Assembly: GCF_037975215.1 (NCBI RefSeq)
Contig: NZ_CP150239.1
Span: 2,084,001-2,148,000 of the forward strand
Direction of reading: 5' to 3'
Length of the DNA: 64,000 nucleotides
Source of the DNA: Solibacillus sp. FSL R5-0449
GTDB lineage: Bacteria > Bacillota > Bacilli > Bacillales_A > Planococcaceae
Shown: positions 17,547 to 25,965 of the stretch, in pieces
How the letters are laid out: every line of letters starts with the position of its first letter
Position numbering within the stretch: the stretch's first letter is position 1
Translations under genes and position numbers: made by a program
Notes under the pieces: generated by a model
What the model was told of the DNA's origin: nothing
Database searches by the model: none
Seen by the model: the letters and a program-made list of their open reading frames with translations, nothing else

Positions 17547-18656
17547 TTATTTTGCACGCTTGTAAAATGGCGTTTCCACTACAACAGCTTTTGCTCTATT
17601 TTTTCGGACTTCAATTTCAAGTTCAGTTCCAACTTCTGTGAATTTTGCGTCAATTAAAGCTAAACCGATATTGCGCTTTGTCATTGGTGACTGGGTTCCT
17701 GTAGTTACAAAGCCGATCTCTTCGCCATCCTTAAATACTTTATAGCCGTGACGAGGAATACCTTTATCAATCATTTCGATACCTACAGATTTACGTGTCA
17801 GGCCATTTTCTTTTTGGTCAATTAATGCTTGCTGACCAATAAATTGCGGATCTTTCGCCAATTTCACTGCAAAGCCAATGCCCGCTTCCAGTGGTGAAAT
17901 GTCTTTTGAAATTTCTTGGCCATATAATGGCAGGCAAGCTTCAAAACGAAGTGTATCACGTGCCCCTAAACCGGCAGCTACTACCCCTTTGTCTTTTCCT
18001 GCTTCCAAAATTTTGTTCCAAAGATCAACAATCGCTGCTGGTGCACCGTAGATTTCGAATCCGTCTTCCCCTGTATAACCAGAGCGGGACACAAGAACCG
18101 AATGACCTGCTACATCCACATTATCCTGGAATTTAAAATATTTGATTCCCGATAAGTCTGTTGCTGTTAATGTTTGGAGCACTTCTTGAGATAATGGTCC
18201 TTGCAGGGCGATTTGAGCATAGTCATCTGACAGATTTGTCACTTTGACATTCTCTTCAACATGCTGCTGTAACCATTCGAAGTCCTTTTCAATATTTGCT
18301 GCATTTACACAAAGAAGATAACGGTTCTCTTCCAAACGGTATGTCAGTAAATCGTCCACAACACCGCCATCTTCGTAGCAAAGGGCACTATATTGGGCAC
18401 CGCCAACTGCAATTTTGGAAATATCGTTAGATAGCATCTTTTGTAAATAAGCAAGTGCATCCGGACCTTCTACGATAATTTCCCCCATATGGGATACATC
18501 AAAAAGCCCTGCACGGTTACGTACCGCATCATGCTCCTCTTTAATTGAAGAAAATTGTACTGGTAATTCCCAGCCGCCAAAATCAACTGTTTTCCCACCA
18601 TACTTTGCGTATTCGTCAAAAAGTGGTGTGCGCTTTAGCATTAATTCATTTGTCAT
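17547..18656 (-). CDS. gcvT: Aminomethyltransferase GcvT (glycine cleavage T-protein)
   Basis: 369 aa. It contains the folate-binding fold motifs [32 protein letters not shown] and [12 protein letters not shown]. It moves the aminomethyl carbon from GcvH to tetrahydrofolate and releases ammonia. The ATG at 18656 is chosen because AAAGGAGG lies 8 nt upstream; the ATG two codons earlier is too close. It is the first gene behind the glycine riboswitch. Confidence 0.97.
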   Translation of the reverse strand: MTNELMLKRTPLFDEYAKYGGKTVDFGGWELPVQFSSIKEEHDAVRNRAGLFDVSHMGEIIVEGPDALAYLQKMLSNDISKIAVGGAQYSALCYEDGGVVDDLLTYRLEENRYLLCVNAANIEKDFEWLQQHVEENVKVTNLSDDYAQIALQGPLSQEVLQTLTATDLSGIKYFKFQDNVDVAGHSVLVSRSGYTGEDGFEIYGAPAAIVDLWNKILEAGKDKGVVAAGLGARDTLRFEACLPLYGQEISKDISPLEAGIGFAVKLAKDPQFIGQQALIDQKENGLTRKSVGIEMIDKGIPRHGYKVFKDGEEIGFVTTGTQSPMTKRNIGLALIDAKFTEVGTELEIEVRKNRAKAVVVETPFYKRAK

Positions 18657-18784
18657 GTTCATTTCCTCCTTTAGTTATGTAGGTTCGTTTTATCTTGCAA
18701 AGGGGAAGCAACATTACACGATTGAAATGTAAATCTATCTTTTTATTAGAATCATCAGAATATTTCAGAGCTGATTTCTTCATA

Positions 18785-19014
18785 AAAAAAAGACAGACGA
18801 ATCCCCTTTACCGAGATTCTCTGTCCTTGCACCTGAAAGTTACACCTGAATTTGATCCACTATCACAATACAGGCTTTCCCCTTTGGTGGCTGTTTGCAA
18901 CATTTGCTATTACAGCACTCTCCAGAGTTGCGTCCAATACGAGTCTTTTTGCCTGAGAGATTCATAGCATCGCTATTTGCTCCTTCGGCGACGTGACATC
19001 ACGTTCTCTCCCCG
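18785..19014 (-). promoter_or_regulatory. Tandem glycine riboswitch with terminator, upstream of gcvT
   Basis: On the minus strand two aptamers follow each other. The first runs GGGGAGAGAACG, CGCCGAAGGAGCAA and TCTCTCAGGCAAAAAG. The second runs CTCTGGAGAGTGC, CACCAAAGGGG and TTTCAGGTGCAAGGACAG. A hairpin GACAGAcGAATC / GATTCtCTGTC (18792-18824) followed by an eight-T run is the expression platform. Glycine binding to this class turns on gcv transcription. It fills most of the 493-bp gap; nothing else was seen in the rest. Confidence 0.93.
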
Positions 19015-19149
19015 TACCATCATCCGCGTTAGATTATTTACTTCATGTTATTGCTCTTCTTAGCAATATCCTAACATTGAATATAATGCAAACGCAATCT
19101 TTTTTTAATTTTATTCAAAACACGAACATTAACAATAAATATCGATATA

Positions 19150-19662
19150 TCATTCGCCTTTAAGACGTTTTACTTGAAAGCCGATGTACTCAACAATCTG
19201 TCTTAATGTTCTCCCGGCTGTCAGTACTTGTATATGACCAGCTAGTCGATAACTCTTTCTTCGTTGGTGATACAGGTTTTCCAATTCTTGCTCCGTTGTC
19301 GATTGAACAATGGGACGGTTCTTATCATTCCGAATACGCATATAAATATCTTCAAATTTTGCATCCAGAAAAAATACAAGCCCTGTTTGGCGCATAATTC
19401 TCCTGTTTTCTTCATTCACGGCTACCCCACCGCCTGTAGCGATAATGCATGCTTCATCACGGAAATTCTTTAAAAATTCCGTCTCGATTTTTCGGAAGTG
19501 TGCTTCGCCGTATTTCTCGAAAATTTCTGGGATCGTCATACCCTGCTGTCTTACAATTTCATGATCCATATCGTAATACGGCATTTTCAAGAAAAAACTT
19601 AAACGTCTGCCTATCGCACTTTTTCCGCACCCCATAAATCCAACTAAATAAATTTTACGCAT
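19150..19662 (-). CDS. aroK: Shikimate kinase
   Basis: 170 aa. P-loop GFMGCGKSAIGRRL (near residue 10), shikimate-binding YYDMDHEIVRQ and GEAHFRKIE, and the GGG loop (ATGGGVAVNEENR). It phosphorylates shikimate at the 3-OH in aromatic amino acid synthesis. The ATG at 19662 follows AAGGTGA (5 nt); three extra residues upstream are rejected. It sits downstream of comGG and is divergent from nothing nearby; coexpression with comG is possible. Confidence 0.93.
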   Translation of the reverse strand: MRKIYLVGFMGCGKSAIGRRLSFFLKMPYYDMDHEIVRQQGMTIPEIFEKYGEAHFRKIETEFLKNFRDEACIIATGGGVAVNEENRRIMRQTGLVFFLDAKFEDIYMRIRNDKNRPIVQSTTEQELENLYHQRRKSYRLAGHIQVLTAGRTLRQIVEYIGFQVKRLKGE

Positions 19663-19809
19663 GCTGTTCACCTTCTTCTAATTACGGACTACTTAATTCA
19701 TTACACCTTCACCTTTATCGTTCTCATTTTGCGTTGTTCATCCAATTGTTTTTGTCAATCATATCGCATAATGTGACATTTTTTCGACTTTGCAAAAAGA
19801 AGTCGAACT

Positions 19810-20016
19810 TTAAGGTAAATTTAGTATATTTATCGTAGCACGAACGTAAATAGATTCCAATGAATTATATACTTTTATTTGCGCAAAATATGCATTTGTA
19901 TAGAAAACGGCAGCTCCGGAAACGATGAATAATAAAAATACGGCCAAGAGAAATAGTGTACCTTTGTCATTTTGGAGGTAATGGTAATACGAGGTCCCTT
20001 TCCCGTTTTGTTCCAT
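19810..20016 (-). CDS. ComGG-like pseudopilus protein (short)
   Basis: 68 aa, last gene of the comG series. It overlaps comGF by about 50 bp in another frame. Residues 18-42 (KGTLFLLAVFLLFIVSGAAV) are one hydrophobic helix. B. subtilis ComGG is about 124 aa, so this one is short, and only position and topology support the name. It could be a truncated ComGG or a lineage-specific minor component. Confidence 0.6.
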   Translation of the reverse strand: MEQNGKGTSYYHYLQNDKGTLFLLAVFLLFIVSGAAVFYTNAYFAQIKVYNSLESIYVRATINILNLP

Positions 20017-20422
20017 CTTTCATCACTACCTTCATGTTCAATTCATTTCCGATAATCGCAAGCTCCCAGTTCTCAACAAAAGGCAGCATAATTTCATTTC
20101 CTCCTTTATTCGACCTTTTACGTAAATGCTCTGCAGATTTATCGAAGACAAATAACCGTTCCTCGGGATCATTTAATATTTCAAGTTGCAGCATACTCGA
20201 ACTGAGCACTTTACCGGATGCGGAATTCATATTGTATTGATGAAGATCATATACGAACAATTCCCAGTTCACTTCATCTTTCATCATTTCAATCTGTCTA
20301 AGATCCCGAACCCATAAAAGAATTAGCAGGGTAATCGAACTAAAAAATACAAACACGGTTAACTGAAATAAGCTCTCCAGTAATGTAAAACCCCGCTCAT
20401 TTAATATTCGCCTCTCCCTCAT
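19967..20422 (-). CDS. comGF: Competence pseudopilin ComGF
   Basis: 151 aa. It has an N-terminal type IV pilin-like segment (NERGFTLLESLFQLTVFVFF) with the G-F cleavage site and Glu at +5, then a periplasm-exposed domain. ComGF is a minor pseudopilin of the DNA-uptake machine. The start follows GAGG and overlaps the end of comGE. Confidence 0.85.
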   Translation of the reverse strand: MRERRILNERGFTLLESLFQLTVFVFFSSITLLILLWVRDLRQIEMMKDEVNWELFVYDLHQYNMNSASGKVLSSSMLQLEILNDPEERLFVFDKSAEHLRKRSNKGGNEIMLPFVENWELAIIGNELNMKVVMKDGTKRERDLVLPLPPK

Positions 20423-20712
20423 ACACACAGTTCCTCATTCTTATTATTAAGATCATAATGCACACATACTTGGCGCCCGTCATAATGCCATTGAAACTGT
20501 ACATCGTCAATTTGCTGCATCCCGGATGTTTGTCCATACCGTTTATATTTCATCGCTCCTATAAAAGCTGCTTCCGCTGCATGTGTTTGAACTTTTTGAA
20601 TGGCAATTTGCTGTTTCATATTAAATGTGAGCGGAATGATTGTCGACGAAAGGAAAAATAAAATGACGACCGCTAACAGTGTTTCAACAAGTGTTAGTCC
20701 TTCCTGGCTCAT
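20419..20712 (-). CDS. comGE: Competence pseudopilin ComGE
   Basis: 97 aa, starting MSQEGLTLVETLLAVVILFF after AAAAGGAGG. It has the pilin-type N-terminal helix with the G-L cleavage site and Glu. It overlaps comGD by 29 bp. The longer frame would run through comGD in another frame and is rejected. Confidence 0.82.
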   Translation of the reverse strand: MSQEGLTLVETLLAVVILFFLSSTIIPLTFNMKQQIAIQKVQTHAAEAAFIGAMKYKRYGQTSGMQQIDDVQFQWHYDGRQVCVHYDLNNKNEELCV

Positions 20713-21172
20713 GAAAAACCTCCTTTTCAAAAATTCTCGCTTTCCCGATATTGACGGAGTACTGATAGCTTGTATCCTCAAAGTGATACGTAAGACGACC
20801 AAACGCCTGGACGTTCCCCTGGGTATTGAATATGAGCCGGTTATAAGGTGTAGATAAAAACATATCGATAGGCCGCGCTATTTTCTGATCATAAACAATG
20901 TCAGCAGTATTGCGCTCCTTTATTCGAATCCACTGACAGTTAAGAATTTCAAAACTATGAGGTGTTCCTTTCTCAATGGATAATAATTGTGTCATGCGAA
21001 TTAACATCTCATTTTGGTCCATCACCTGCTTTTCTGTGTAGACCATCAACGGTTTTTGTGAAAAATAGAGAATCATTGAACTGATTACTAAAAAAATAAA
21101 GAGAACAATAAGCATTTCCATTAATGTAAAACCTTTTTCATCCGTTACAGCTGATTTAATTTTCTGCTTCAT
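20684..21172 (-). CDS. comGD: Competence pseudopilin ComGD
   Basis: 162 aa. The pilin-type signal DEKGFTLMEMLIVLFIFLVI starts near residue 12, followed by a C-terminal globular domain. GTG (21175) and ATG (21172) starts adjoin; both are within range of AAAGGA, and I give the ATG. The start overlaps the comGC stop, indicating translational coupling. Confidence 0.88.
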   Translation of the reverse strand: MKQKIKSAVTDEKGFTLMEMLIVLFIFLVISSMILYFSQKPLMVYTEKQVMDQNEMLIRMTQLLSIEKGTPHSFEILNCQWIRIKERNTADIVYDQKIARPIDMFLSTPYNRLIFNTQGNVQAFGRLTYHFEDTSYQYSVNIGKARIFEKEVFHEPGRTNTC

Positions 21173-21174
21173 CA

Positions 21175-21501
21175 CTACGTTCCTTTTACCAATACAACTT
21201 TACCCTCTACAATATCGATTTTCGTATTATCCGGACATTTCAAATCCTTATCCTCTTCATTTTCTTTTTTCATAATATAACCCTTCGTAATTAAATCTGA
21301 GACTGAAGCGGGATATTCATTATTATGAAGCTTATACGCCTCGACTTGTCCTTGAAGCATCAGTATATAGGCATCACAACCTTTTTCATCGATCGATGTG
21401 AAGTGTTTGGATATATTTGGAATAGTTACGAGTATCAAAACAGAGATAATCAATAAGACCACAAGCATTTCAACTAATGTAAATCCTTTTTCATTTTTCA
21501 T
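21175..21501 (-). CDS. comGC: Major competence pseudopilin ComGC
   Basis: 108 aa: MKNEKGFTLVEMLVVLLIIS, with prepilin cleavage expected between G and F, Glu5 of the mature protein and a hydrophobic helix. Two Cys (ekgC, dlkC) could form the disulfide known for ComGC. It is the main subunit of the transformation pilus. The ATG at 21501 follows AGAGGT at 8 nt. Confidence 0.94.
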   Translation of the reverse strand: MKNEKGFTLVEMLVVLLIISVLILVTIPNISKHFTSIDEKGCDAYILMLQGQVEAYKLHNNEYPASVSDLITKGYIMKKENEEDKDLKCPDNTKIDIVEGKVVLVKGT

Positions 21502-21516
21502 CTGTTCCACCTCTTC

Positions 21517-22590
21517 TTATATAAAATCAATGACATCATACATCGGGATTAAAATACTTAAATACGCAGCAATGACACAAATGGCAATAATCACAAAAAG
21601 CAGGGGCTGAATAATCGCCAGCATTCGTTCAATAATTTTCTGAAGCTTTTCATCCAAAAGTTCACAATATAAAATCAGCTCCCGTCCCAGCAAACCGCTC
21701 GCTTCACCATGTGCTATAAAATGTTCAAATTTCGGATAGAAAAAGCCGACAATTTCCACTGCCCGCTCCAATGAATCGCCAATAAGAATGCGTTCTTGGA
21801 GGGTACCGGCAATATAGGCAATCTGTTTCTGGTGCTGCTGTGTTTTTAAATGGTCGAATGCCTTTTGAAGCGAGAACCCCGCTAATAGCAGATTTCCTAA
21901 ATGGCGGGCAAACTGCCTTGTCAGAAACAGGCGCCAAAAAAGTCCGATTAACGGGATTCTAAACAGAAGATGAAGCTGGAGATCAATTCGTTTTTTTCGA
22001 ATTTGGTAAACTACCAAGGAGAGTACAATACTTAGAACGATGCCGACTGCTATAATGTAGTCCGGCATATGGAGGAAAAACGTCGACCACTGAATGCTCG
22101 CGGACGATTCGCTATGAACACGGGATGTAATAACAGTGGACATGTTAGGAAGAAAATACGTTCGGAAGCCGATAAATAATACGATTAAAAATGAAAATAA
22201 AATGAGCGGATACGATATTATTTTTAATAGTTTTGTTTTCGCCTGCTGTTGGAAAACGAGCTGTTTTGCAACAAGAGCAATTGCTTCGCTCAACTTACCC
22301 GTCACTTCTGCCAACTCAATTGAGACTAAATATTGTCTATCTAGACGAAGCAGCTGGAAAACTTGCGTTGCACTGCCACCACCACGCAATATTGATGATA
22401 TTTCCTGTTGGACAGGTTCATATTGTTTTATATGATAGGGCAACAGCATTTCGATACTATGACCAAATGTATAACCTTCATATAGTAGTGTGGAAATTCG
22501 TTGGAGTAATGTAGGGAGCTCCGAGGATTTTATGGCAGGTTTTTTTAATAAAGTAACAGATGTGGCCCTTTTAAGGAGTGGTGTATTCAT
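21517..22590 (-). CDS. comGB: Competence pilus membrane protein ComGB (GspF/PilC family)
   Basis: 357 aa. It is a polytopic inner-membrane platform protein with two repeated halves (LLQRISTLLYEGYTF near residue 25; LFLTRQFARHLGNLLLAGFSL near 200) and three to four membrane helices, ending in IIAICVIAAYLSILIPMYDV. The ATG at 22590 follows AAGGAG. It overlaps comGA by 20 bp. Confidence 0.93.
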   Translation of the reverse strand: MNTPLLKRATSVTLLKKPAIKSSELPTLLQRISTLLYEGYTFGHSIEMLLPYHIKQYEPVQQEISSILRGGGSATQVFQLLRLDRQYLVSIELAEVTGKLSEAIALVAKQLVFQQQAKTKLLKIISYPLILFSFLIVLFIGFRTYFLPNMSTVITSRVHSESSASIQWSTFFLHMPDYIIAVGIVLSIVLSLVVYQIRKKRIDLQLHLLFRIPLIGLFWRLFLTRQFARHLGNLLLAGFSLQKAFDHLKTQQHQKQIAYIAGTLQERILIGDSLERAVEIVGFFYPKFEHFIAHGEASGLLGRELILYCELLDEKLQKIIERMLAIIQPLLFVIIAICVIAAYLSILIPMYDVIDFI

Positions 22591-23587
22591 AGTAGTCTCC
22601 TTGAAGCTTTGCAATTTGACCTGCCAATGTTTGCTCATAAGGTAATGTAAAGTATTTTTCCTGAATAATCGATTCAAAGGCAAGCTCCAATTGTTCATCG
22701 GTTAAAAATTCAAAAATAGCTTTATAACCGTTTTCCTCTGTCTGGATTAGACGCTGCGAAACAACCGCTCTTAGCATCTGCCGCATTTCTTCAAATGAAA
22801 CCGACAAATCATGAAGCCGGTAAATACAGTTCACCGTATCCTTTGCATGAATCGTTGAAATAACAAGGTGTCCGGAAAATGCCGCCTCTATGGCAACCTT
22901 TGCTGTTTCCCTGTCCCGGATTTCCCCGAGCATTATCACTTCAGGCGAATGTCTCAAAATTGCTTTTAAACCTGCCGAATATGTCATTCCGGCTCGCTCA
23001 TTCACTTGAATTTGCAACAGCTGCTCTTGCCTGCTTTCTACTGGATCTTCCAAAGAAATGACGTGTCGAGATAAATGCTGTGAACAATAGTGGAGCAATG
23101 AATATAACGTGGTCGTTTTACCGGTTCCCGTCGCACCGCTAAGTAATATTAACCCGCTTTCCAGTCTGGCCAGTCTATACAACTGTTCAACACTTTCCCG
23201 AAAGTGACATAATGTTTGCAGCGGGACGGTGTAGTTCTGTCGTAATATTCGAACTGCTAAACTTTCTTTAAAGAAGCTGGAAGGTAATGTGGAAATCCGG
23301 AAGGCATACATCGACTGGTCGATAAATTTTTGGAAGGAACCGCTTTGAGGCTTTCGCTTTTCACTAATATCAAGCGAAGAAAGAAATTTAAAATAGGAAA
23401 TCATTCGGGTAGCAAGCTCTGTAGGGAGTTCATCCTCCTTTTCAAAGCGACCGTATTTTCTCATCAACAGATCATAGCACCTTTCTCTAGGGAGTAAATG
23501 GATGTCTGTAACATGAAGTTGTGCGGCCTTAGATAAAAGCTCCAAACATTTTTGTTCAATGATCGATAATTGTTTTATGGTAATCAC
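22571..23587 (-). CDS. comGA: Competence pilus assembly ATPase ComGA
   Basis: 338 aa of the GspE/PilB secretion ATPase family. Walker A is GATGTGKT (151-158), Asp box SLEDPVESRQ (~178-187), Walker B-like PEVIMLGEIRDRETA and His box STIHAKDT. It powers pseudopilus assembly for DNA uptake. The apparent GTG start at 23587 has AAGGG directly against it, so the precise initiation codon is uncertain. It is the first gene of comGA-GG. An AAAA-N5-TTTT ComK-like half site lies upstream near 23657 but I saw no convincing second half. Confidence 0.94.
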   Translation of the reverse strand: MITIKQLSIIEQKCLELLSKAAQLHVTDIHLLPRERCYDLLMRKYGRFEKEDELPTELATRMISYFKFLSSLDISEKRKPQSGSFQKFIDQSMYAFRISTLPSSFFKESLAVRILRQNYTVPLQTLCHFRESVEQLYRLARLESGLILLSGATGTGKTTTLYSLLHYCSQHLSRHVISLEDPVESRQEQLLQIQVNERAGMTYSAGLKAILRHSPEVIMLGEIRDRETAKVAIEAAFSGHLVISTIHAKDTVNCIYRLHDLSVSFEEMRQMLRAVVSQRLIQTEENGYKAIFEFLTDEQLELAFESIIQEKYFTLPYEQTLAGQIAKLQGDYYEYTTP

Positions 23588-23771
23588 CCCTTCACCAATT
23601 CGTTAGATGTGACTCCATTATAAATGGAATGTCCACTCTTTCCTATAAAAACAGATAAAATTTCTTTTTAATAGGAATTTTCTTTCAATATTAACAAATT
23701 TGCTAATATTTCATGTAGAATAATAATAAAGTTAGCATTTTTTAAATTTTTACCGTATTGGGGGTCTACTT

Positions 23772-24470
23772 ATGATACATCCGATTAAAATTTCCAGCAC
23801 TTTTGCAGATGAAACCAGGTTTTCAATTTATGAGTTTATGTTGCAGCAAAAGCAATTTTTATCCGTTCAGGATATTGCAGAGCAATTTAAAATCCATTCC
23901 AATGTAGCACGTCTGCATTTAACGAAACTTGCAGAAATTGGCGCTATTTCCTCCGAACATTTAAAAACCGGAAAAGGCGGACGACCTGGTAGAGTATATA
24001 AAGCAAAACAGGAAGGAATCAATTTAAGCATCCCTAGACGTGATACATCTTCATTAATTAAATGGTCACTTGAATTGATTCAAGAACTTGGTGAAGCAGC
24101 GTTGAGCAAAGCACAGGAAATCAGCTACCGCGACGGAAAACAATCGATGCTTGAACAAATGAAGTCTATAAAACGAAAATCTCCATTTACTTTTGACGAG
24201 AAATTGGCCATGATTACGAAAAGTGCCACATTAATCGGTTATATTCCTGAAGTAATTGAACATGACCAATCCAAAACCATCATATTCTCTCTTTTCAACT
24301 GCCCCTTCCAAGAACAGATATCGAACTACGGAGAAATCGTTTGTCAGCTCCATGAATCCTATTTGTATGGACAAGTTGATGTACTGTTTGATCGGCATGA
24401 AGTTAAGAAAATGGAAAGCATGGTTAACGACTGTGACTTTTGTAAATACAAAATTTCCGTACACAATTAA
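23772..24470 (+). CDS. Winged-helix regulator with C-terminal four-Cys motif (SufR-like)
   Basis: 232 aa. Residues 10-80 form an ArsR/DeoR-like winged helix (LSVQDIAEQFKIHSNVARLHL, then the GGRPGRVY wing). The C-terminal part carries Cys177, Cys191, Cys221 and Cys224 (NCPFQ, EIVCQLHES, NDCDFCKY), an arrangement that resembles Fe-S or metal-sensing regulators such as SufR. It lies divergently from comGA and just ahead of the DUF2626 gene. Targets are unknown, and a cluster is inferred from the Cys pattern only. Confidence 0.75.
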   Translation: MIHPIKISSTFADETRFSIYEFMLQQKQFLSVQDIAEQFKIHSNVARLHLTKLAEIGAISSEHLKTGKGGRPGRVYKAKQEGINLSIPRRDTSSLIKWSLELIQELGEAALSKAQEISYRDGKQSMLEQMKSIKRKSPFTFDEKLAMITKSATLIGYIPEVIEHDQSKTIIFSLFNCPFQEQISNYGEIVCQLHESYLYGQVDVLFDRHEVKKMESMVNDCDFCKYKISVHN

Positions 24471-24513
24471 TGGAAAAAACATGCATTTGTCACAACTCTT
24501 CTATATCTCACAG

Positions 24514-24543
24514 TTTACATTATCCAGAAACTTGATTTATAAT
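24514..24543 (+). promoter_or_regulatory. Promoter for the DUF2626 gene
   Basis: TTTACA and a perfect TATAAT separated by 18 nt, 45 bp upstream of the start at 24588. Confidence 0.55.
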
Positions 24544-24587
24544 GAATGAGAGACTATTCTATTTTTTTAGAAAAGGAGGGATATTTG

Positions 24588-24830
24588 ATGAGCAATATGT
24601 ATAAAGTTATGGCATTCTGGACTGCTATTTTCGCCGTTATGTTCTACCTTGGTGGTATGAACGAGGTTTCGCTATTATTCGTAGGTAATACAGGTTTATT
24701 TTTATTATTAGGCTTCTTAAATCTTTCAGAACGCATGTACATGTACATTTTTGGCGCATACTTGACTGTTTTCTTCGCCGGTTTCACCTATTACACAACA
24801 TTCATACACACTCCAGGTGGCGGACATTAA
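24588..24830 (+). CDS. DUF2626 small membrane protein (YqgY-like)
   Basis: 80 aa, ATG after AAAAGGAGGG. Three hydrophobic helices fill most of it (MAFWTAIFAVMFYLGG, LLFVGNTGLFLLLGFLN, YIFGAYLTVFFAGF) and the C-terminus is HTPGGGH. The sequence and its place between comG and the MBL hydrolase match B. subtilis YqgY. Function unknown. Confidence 0.85.
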   Translation: MSNMYKVMAFWTAIFAVMFYLGGMNEVSLLFVGNTGLFLLLGFLNLSERMYMYIFGAYLTVFFAGFTYYTTFIHTPGGGH

Positions 24831-24867
24831 AAAACGACACGCTCTTCAATAGAGAGCGGTCGTTTTT
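24829..24867. terminator. Terminator between DUF2626 gene and MBL gene
   Basis: AAAACGACACGCTCT pairs with AGAGCGGTCGTTTT around a short loop, and T-runs on both strands suit the convergent genes. Confidence 0.8.
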
Positions 24868-24884
24868 TATTTACATAAGTATGG

Positions 24885-25529
24885 TTAAAAGCCATTTAAG
24901 AAAGGATTGGAATCCATTTCTGCAGCTGGTGTCGTATAGTCGCCATGCCCTGGATAAATAATTGTATCTTCCGGTAATGATAAAAGCTTATCATGAATCG
25001 ATTTCAACAAGACATTCATCGAACCGCCAATCAGATCTGTGCGTCCGATGCTTTGTTCAAATAATGTATCGCCTACAATCGCAAACGCGTCGTCTTTAAA
25101 AATAAAGGATACACTTCCCGGAGAATGTCCTGGTGTATGGGCTACCGTAAAGGTAAATGCACCGATTGTCATTTCCCCTTCTTTACGGATAATATGTTCT
25201 TCATCAGGTTTTTTCACGATATAATTTGGCAATTCCGCGTATTTGCCTGAACCATTTTTCATCGGATCAGCAAGCCAATCCACTTCTTTTTCATGGACAT
25301 ACAGCGGGATATCGTATATTGCCCGTACCGCATCCACTCCACCGATATGATCAAAATGTGTATGGGTTAATAAAATAGCTAATGGGTTTAAGCCATTTTT
25401 ACGTAATTCATTTACAATGCGTGCCCCTTCTTCACCTGGATCAAAAATTAAACAGTCTTTTTCTTTATTGCTGACAATGTAGCAATTCGTTTGGATCGGT
25501 CCTAGACTATATTTTCTAACATTTAACAT
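24885..25529 (-). CDS. yqgX: MBL-fold metallo-hydrolase (YqgX/glyoxalase II-like)
   Basis: 214 aa. The two-metal HTHFDH motif is at 56-61, followed by HTPGHSPGS (~131), GDTLF (~155) and the last His in YPGHGD. The short form without the C-terminal substrate domain of classic glyoxalase II matches YqgX of B. subtilis, a low-efficiency glyoxalase II-like enzyme. Start ATG after GAGGTGATG. Confidence 0.88.
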   Translation of the reverse strand: MLNVRKYSLGPIQTNCYIVSNKEKDCLIFDPGEEGARIVNELRKNGLNPLAILLTHTHFDHIGGVDAVRAIYDIPLYVHEKEVDWLADPMKNGSGKYAELPNYIVKKPDEEHIIRKEGEMTIGAFTFTVAHTPGHSPGSVSFIFKDDAFAIVGDTLFEQSIGRTDLIGGSMNVLLKSIHDKLLSLPEDTIIYPGHGDYTTPAAEMDSNPFLNGF

Positions 25530-25701
25530 AAATCATCACCTCAGTTTCCATTATACATTTTTTCTATCTTTCTCATAGTGAAAGTTATCGTTCAAACAAA
25601 CGCCACTTTTATTCCTCGACAAACGATTTGGAAACCTTTACAATAAAAGAGGAATATTGTTGAGACATTTTTTGGAATGTCGAAAGGAGTGTCAATTTTT
25701 T

Positions 25702-25878
25702 ATGAACTTATTAATGATTATTTTTGGTTTAGTTGCAATTTTTGGCGTAATTGGCATATTCCAATCAATCAAAGAGAAAAACCTTTTAGCTGCTGCCTTT
25801 AACGCTTTAGCTGCAGGTGTTTTCGGTTGGTTCGTCATTATGACGGTTTTAAATCAAGGCTATCCACCAACTCACTAA
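25702..25878 (+). CDS. DUF2759 small membrane protein (YqgW-like)
   Basis: 58 aa, ATG at 25702 after AAAGGAG. It has two hydrophobic helices (LLMIIFGLVAIFGVIGIFQ and AAAFNALAAGVFGWFVIMTV) and the C-terminus NQGYPPTH. It agrees with YqgW of the same neighbourhood in B. subtilis. Function unknown. Confidence 0.82.
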   Translation: MNLLMIIFGLVAIFGVIGIFQSIKEKNLLAAAFNALAAGVFGWFVIMTVLNQGYPPTH

Positions 25879-25886
25879 TTGCAACC

Positions 25887-25921
25887 AAAAAACGTATTGC
25901 TCTTGAAGCAATGCGTTTTTT
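25887..25921 (+). terminator. Terminator of the DUF2759 gene
   Basis: AAAACGTATTGCT pairs with AGCAATGCGTTTT, followed by TT. Confidence 0.8.
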
Positions 25922-25930
25922 ATATGAAGA

Positions 25931-25965
25931 AAAAAGCTGCTCCCGGATTTCTCCGGGGCAGCTTT
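25931..25965 (-). terminator. Terminator of the LTA synthase gene
   Basis: AAGCTGCTCCCGGA pairs with TCCGGGGCAGCTT. The minus-strand side ends in TTTTTTCTTC and the stop codon of the gene lies at its edge. Confidence 0.78.

Noticed and set aside
23640-23700. ComK box upstream of comGA
   Set aside because: One AAAA-N5-TTTT half-site exists, but in A/T-rich DNA this is expected by chance and no second half at an accepted distance was convincing.
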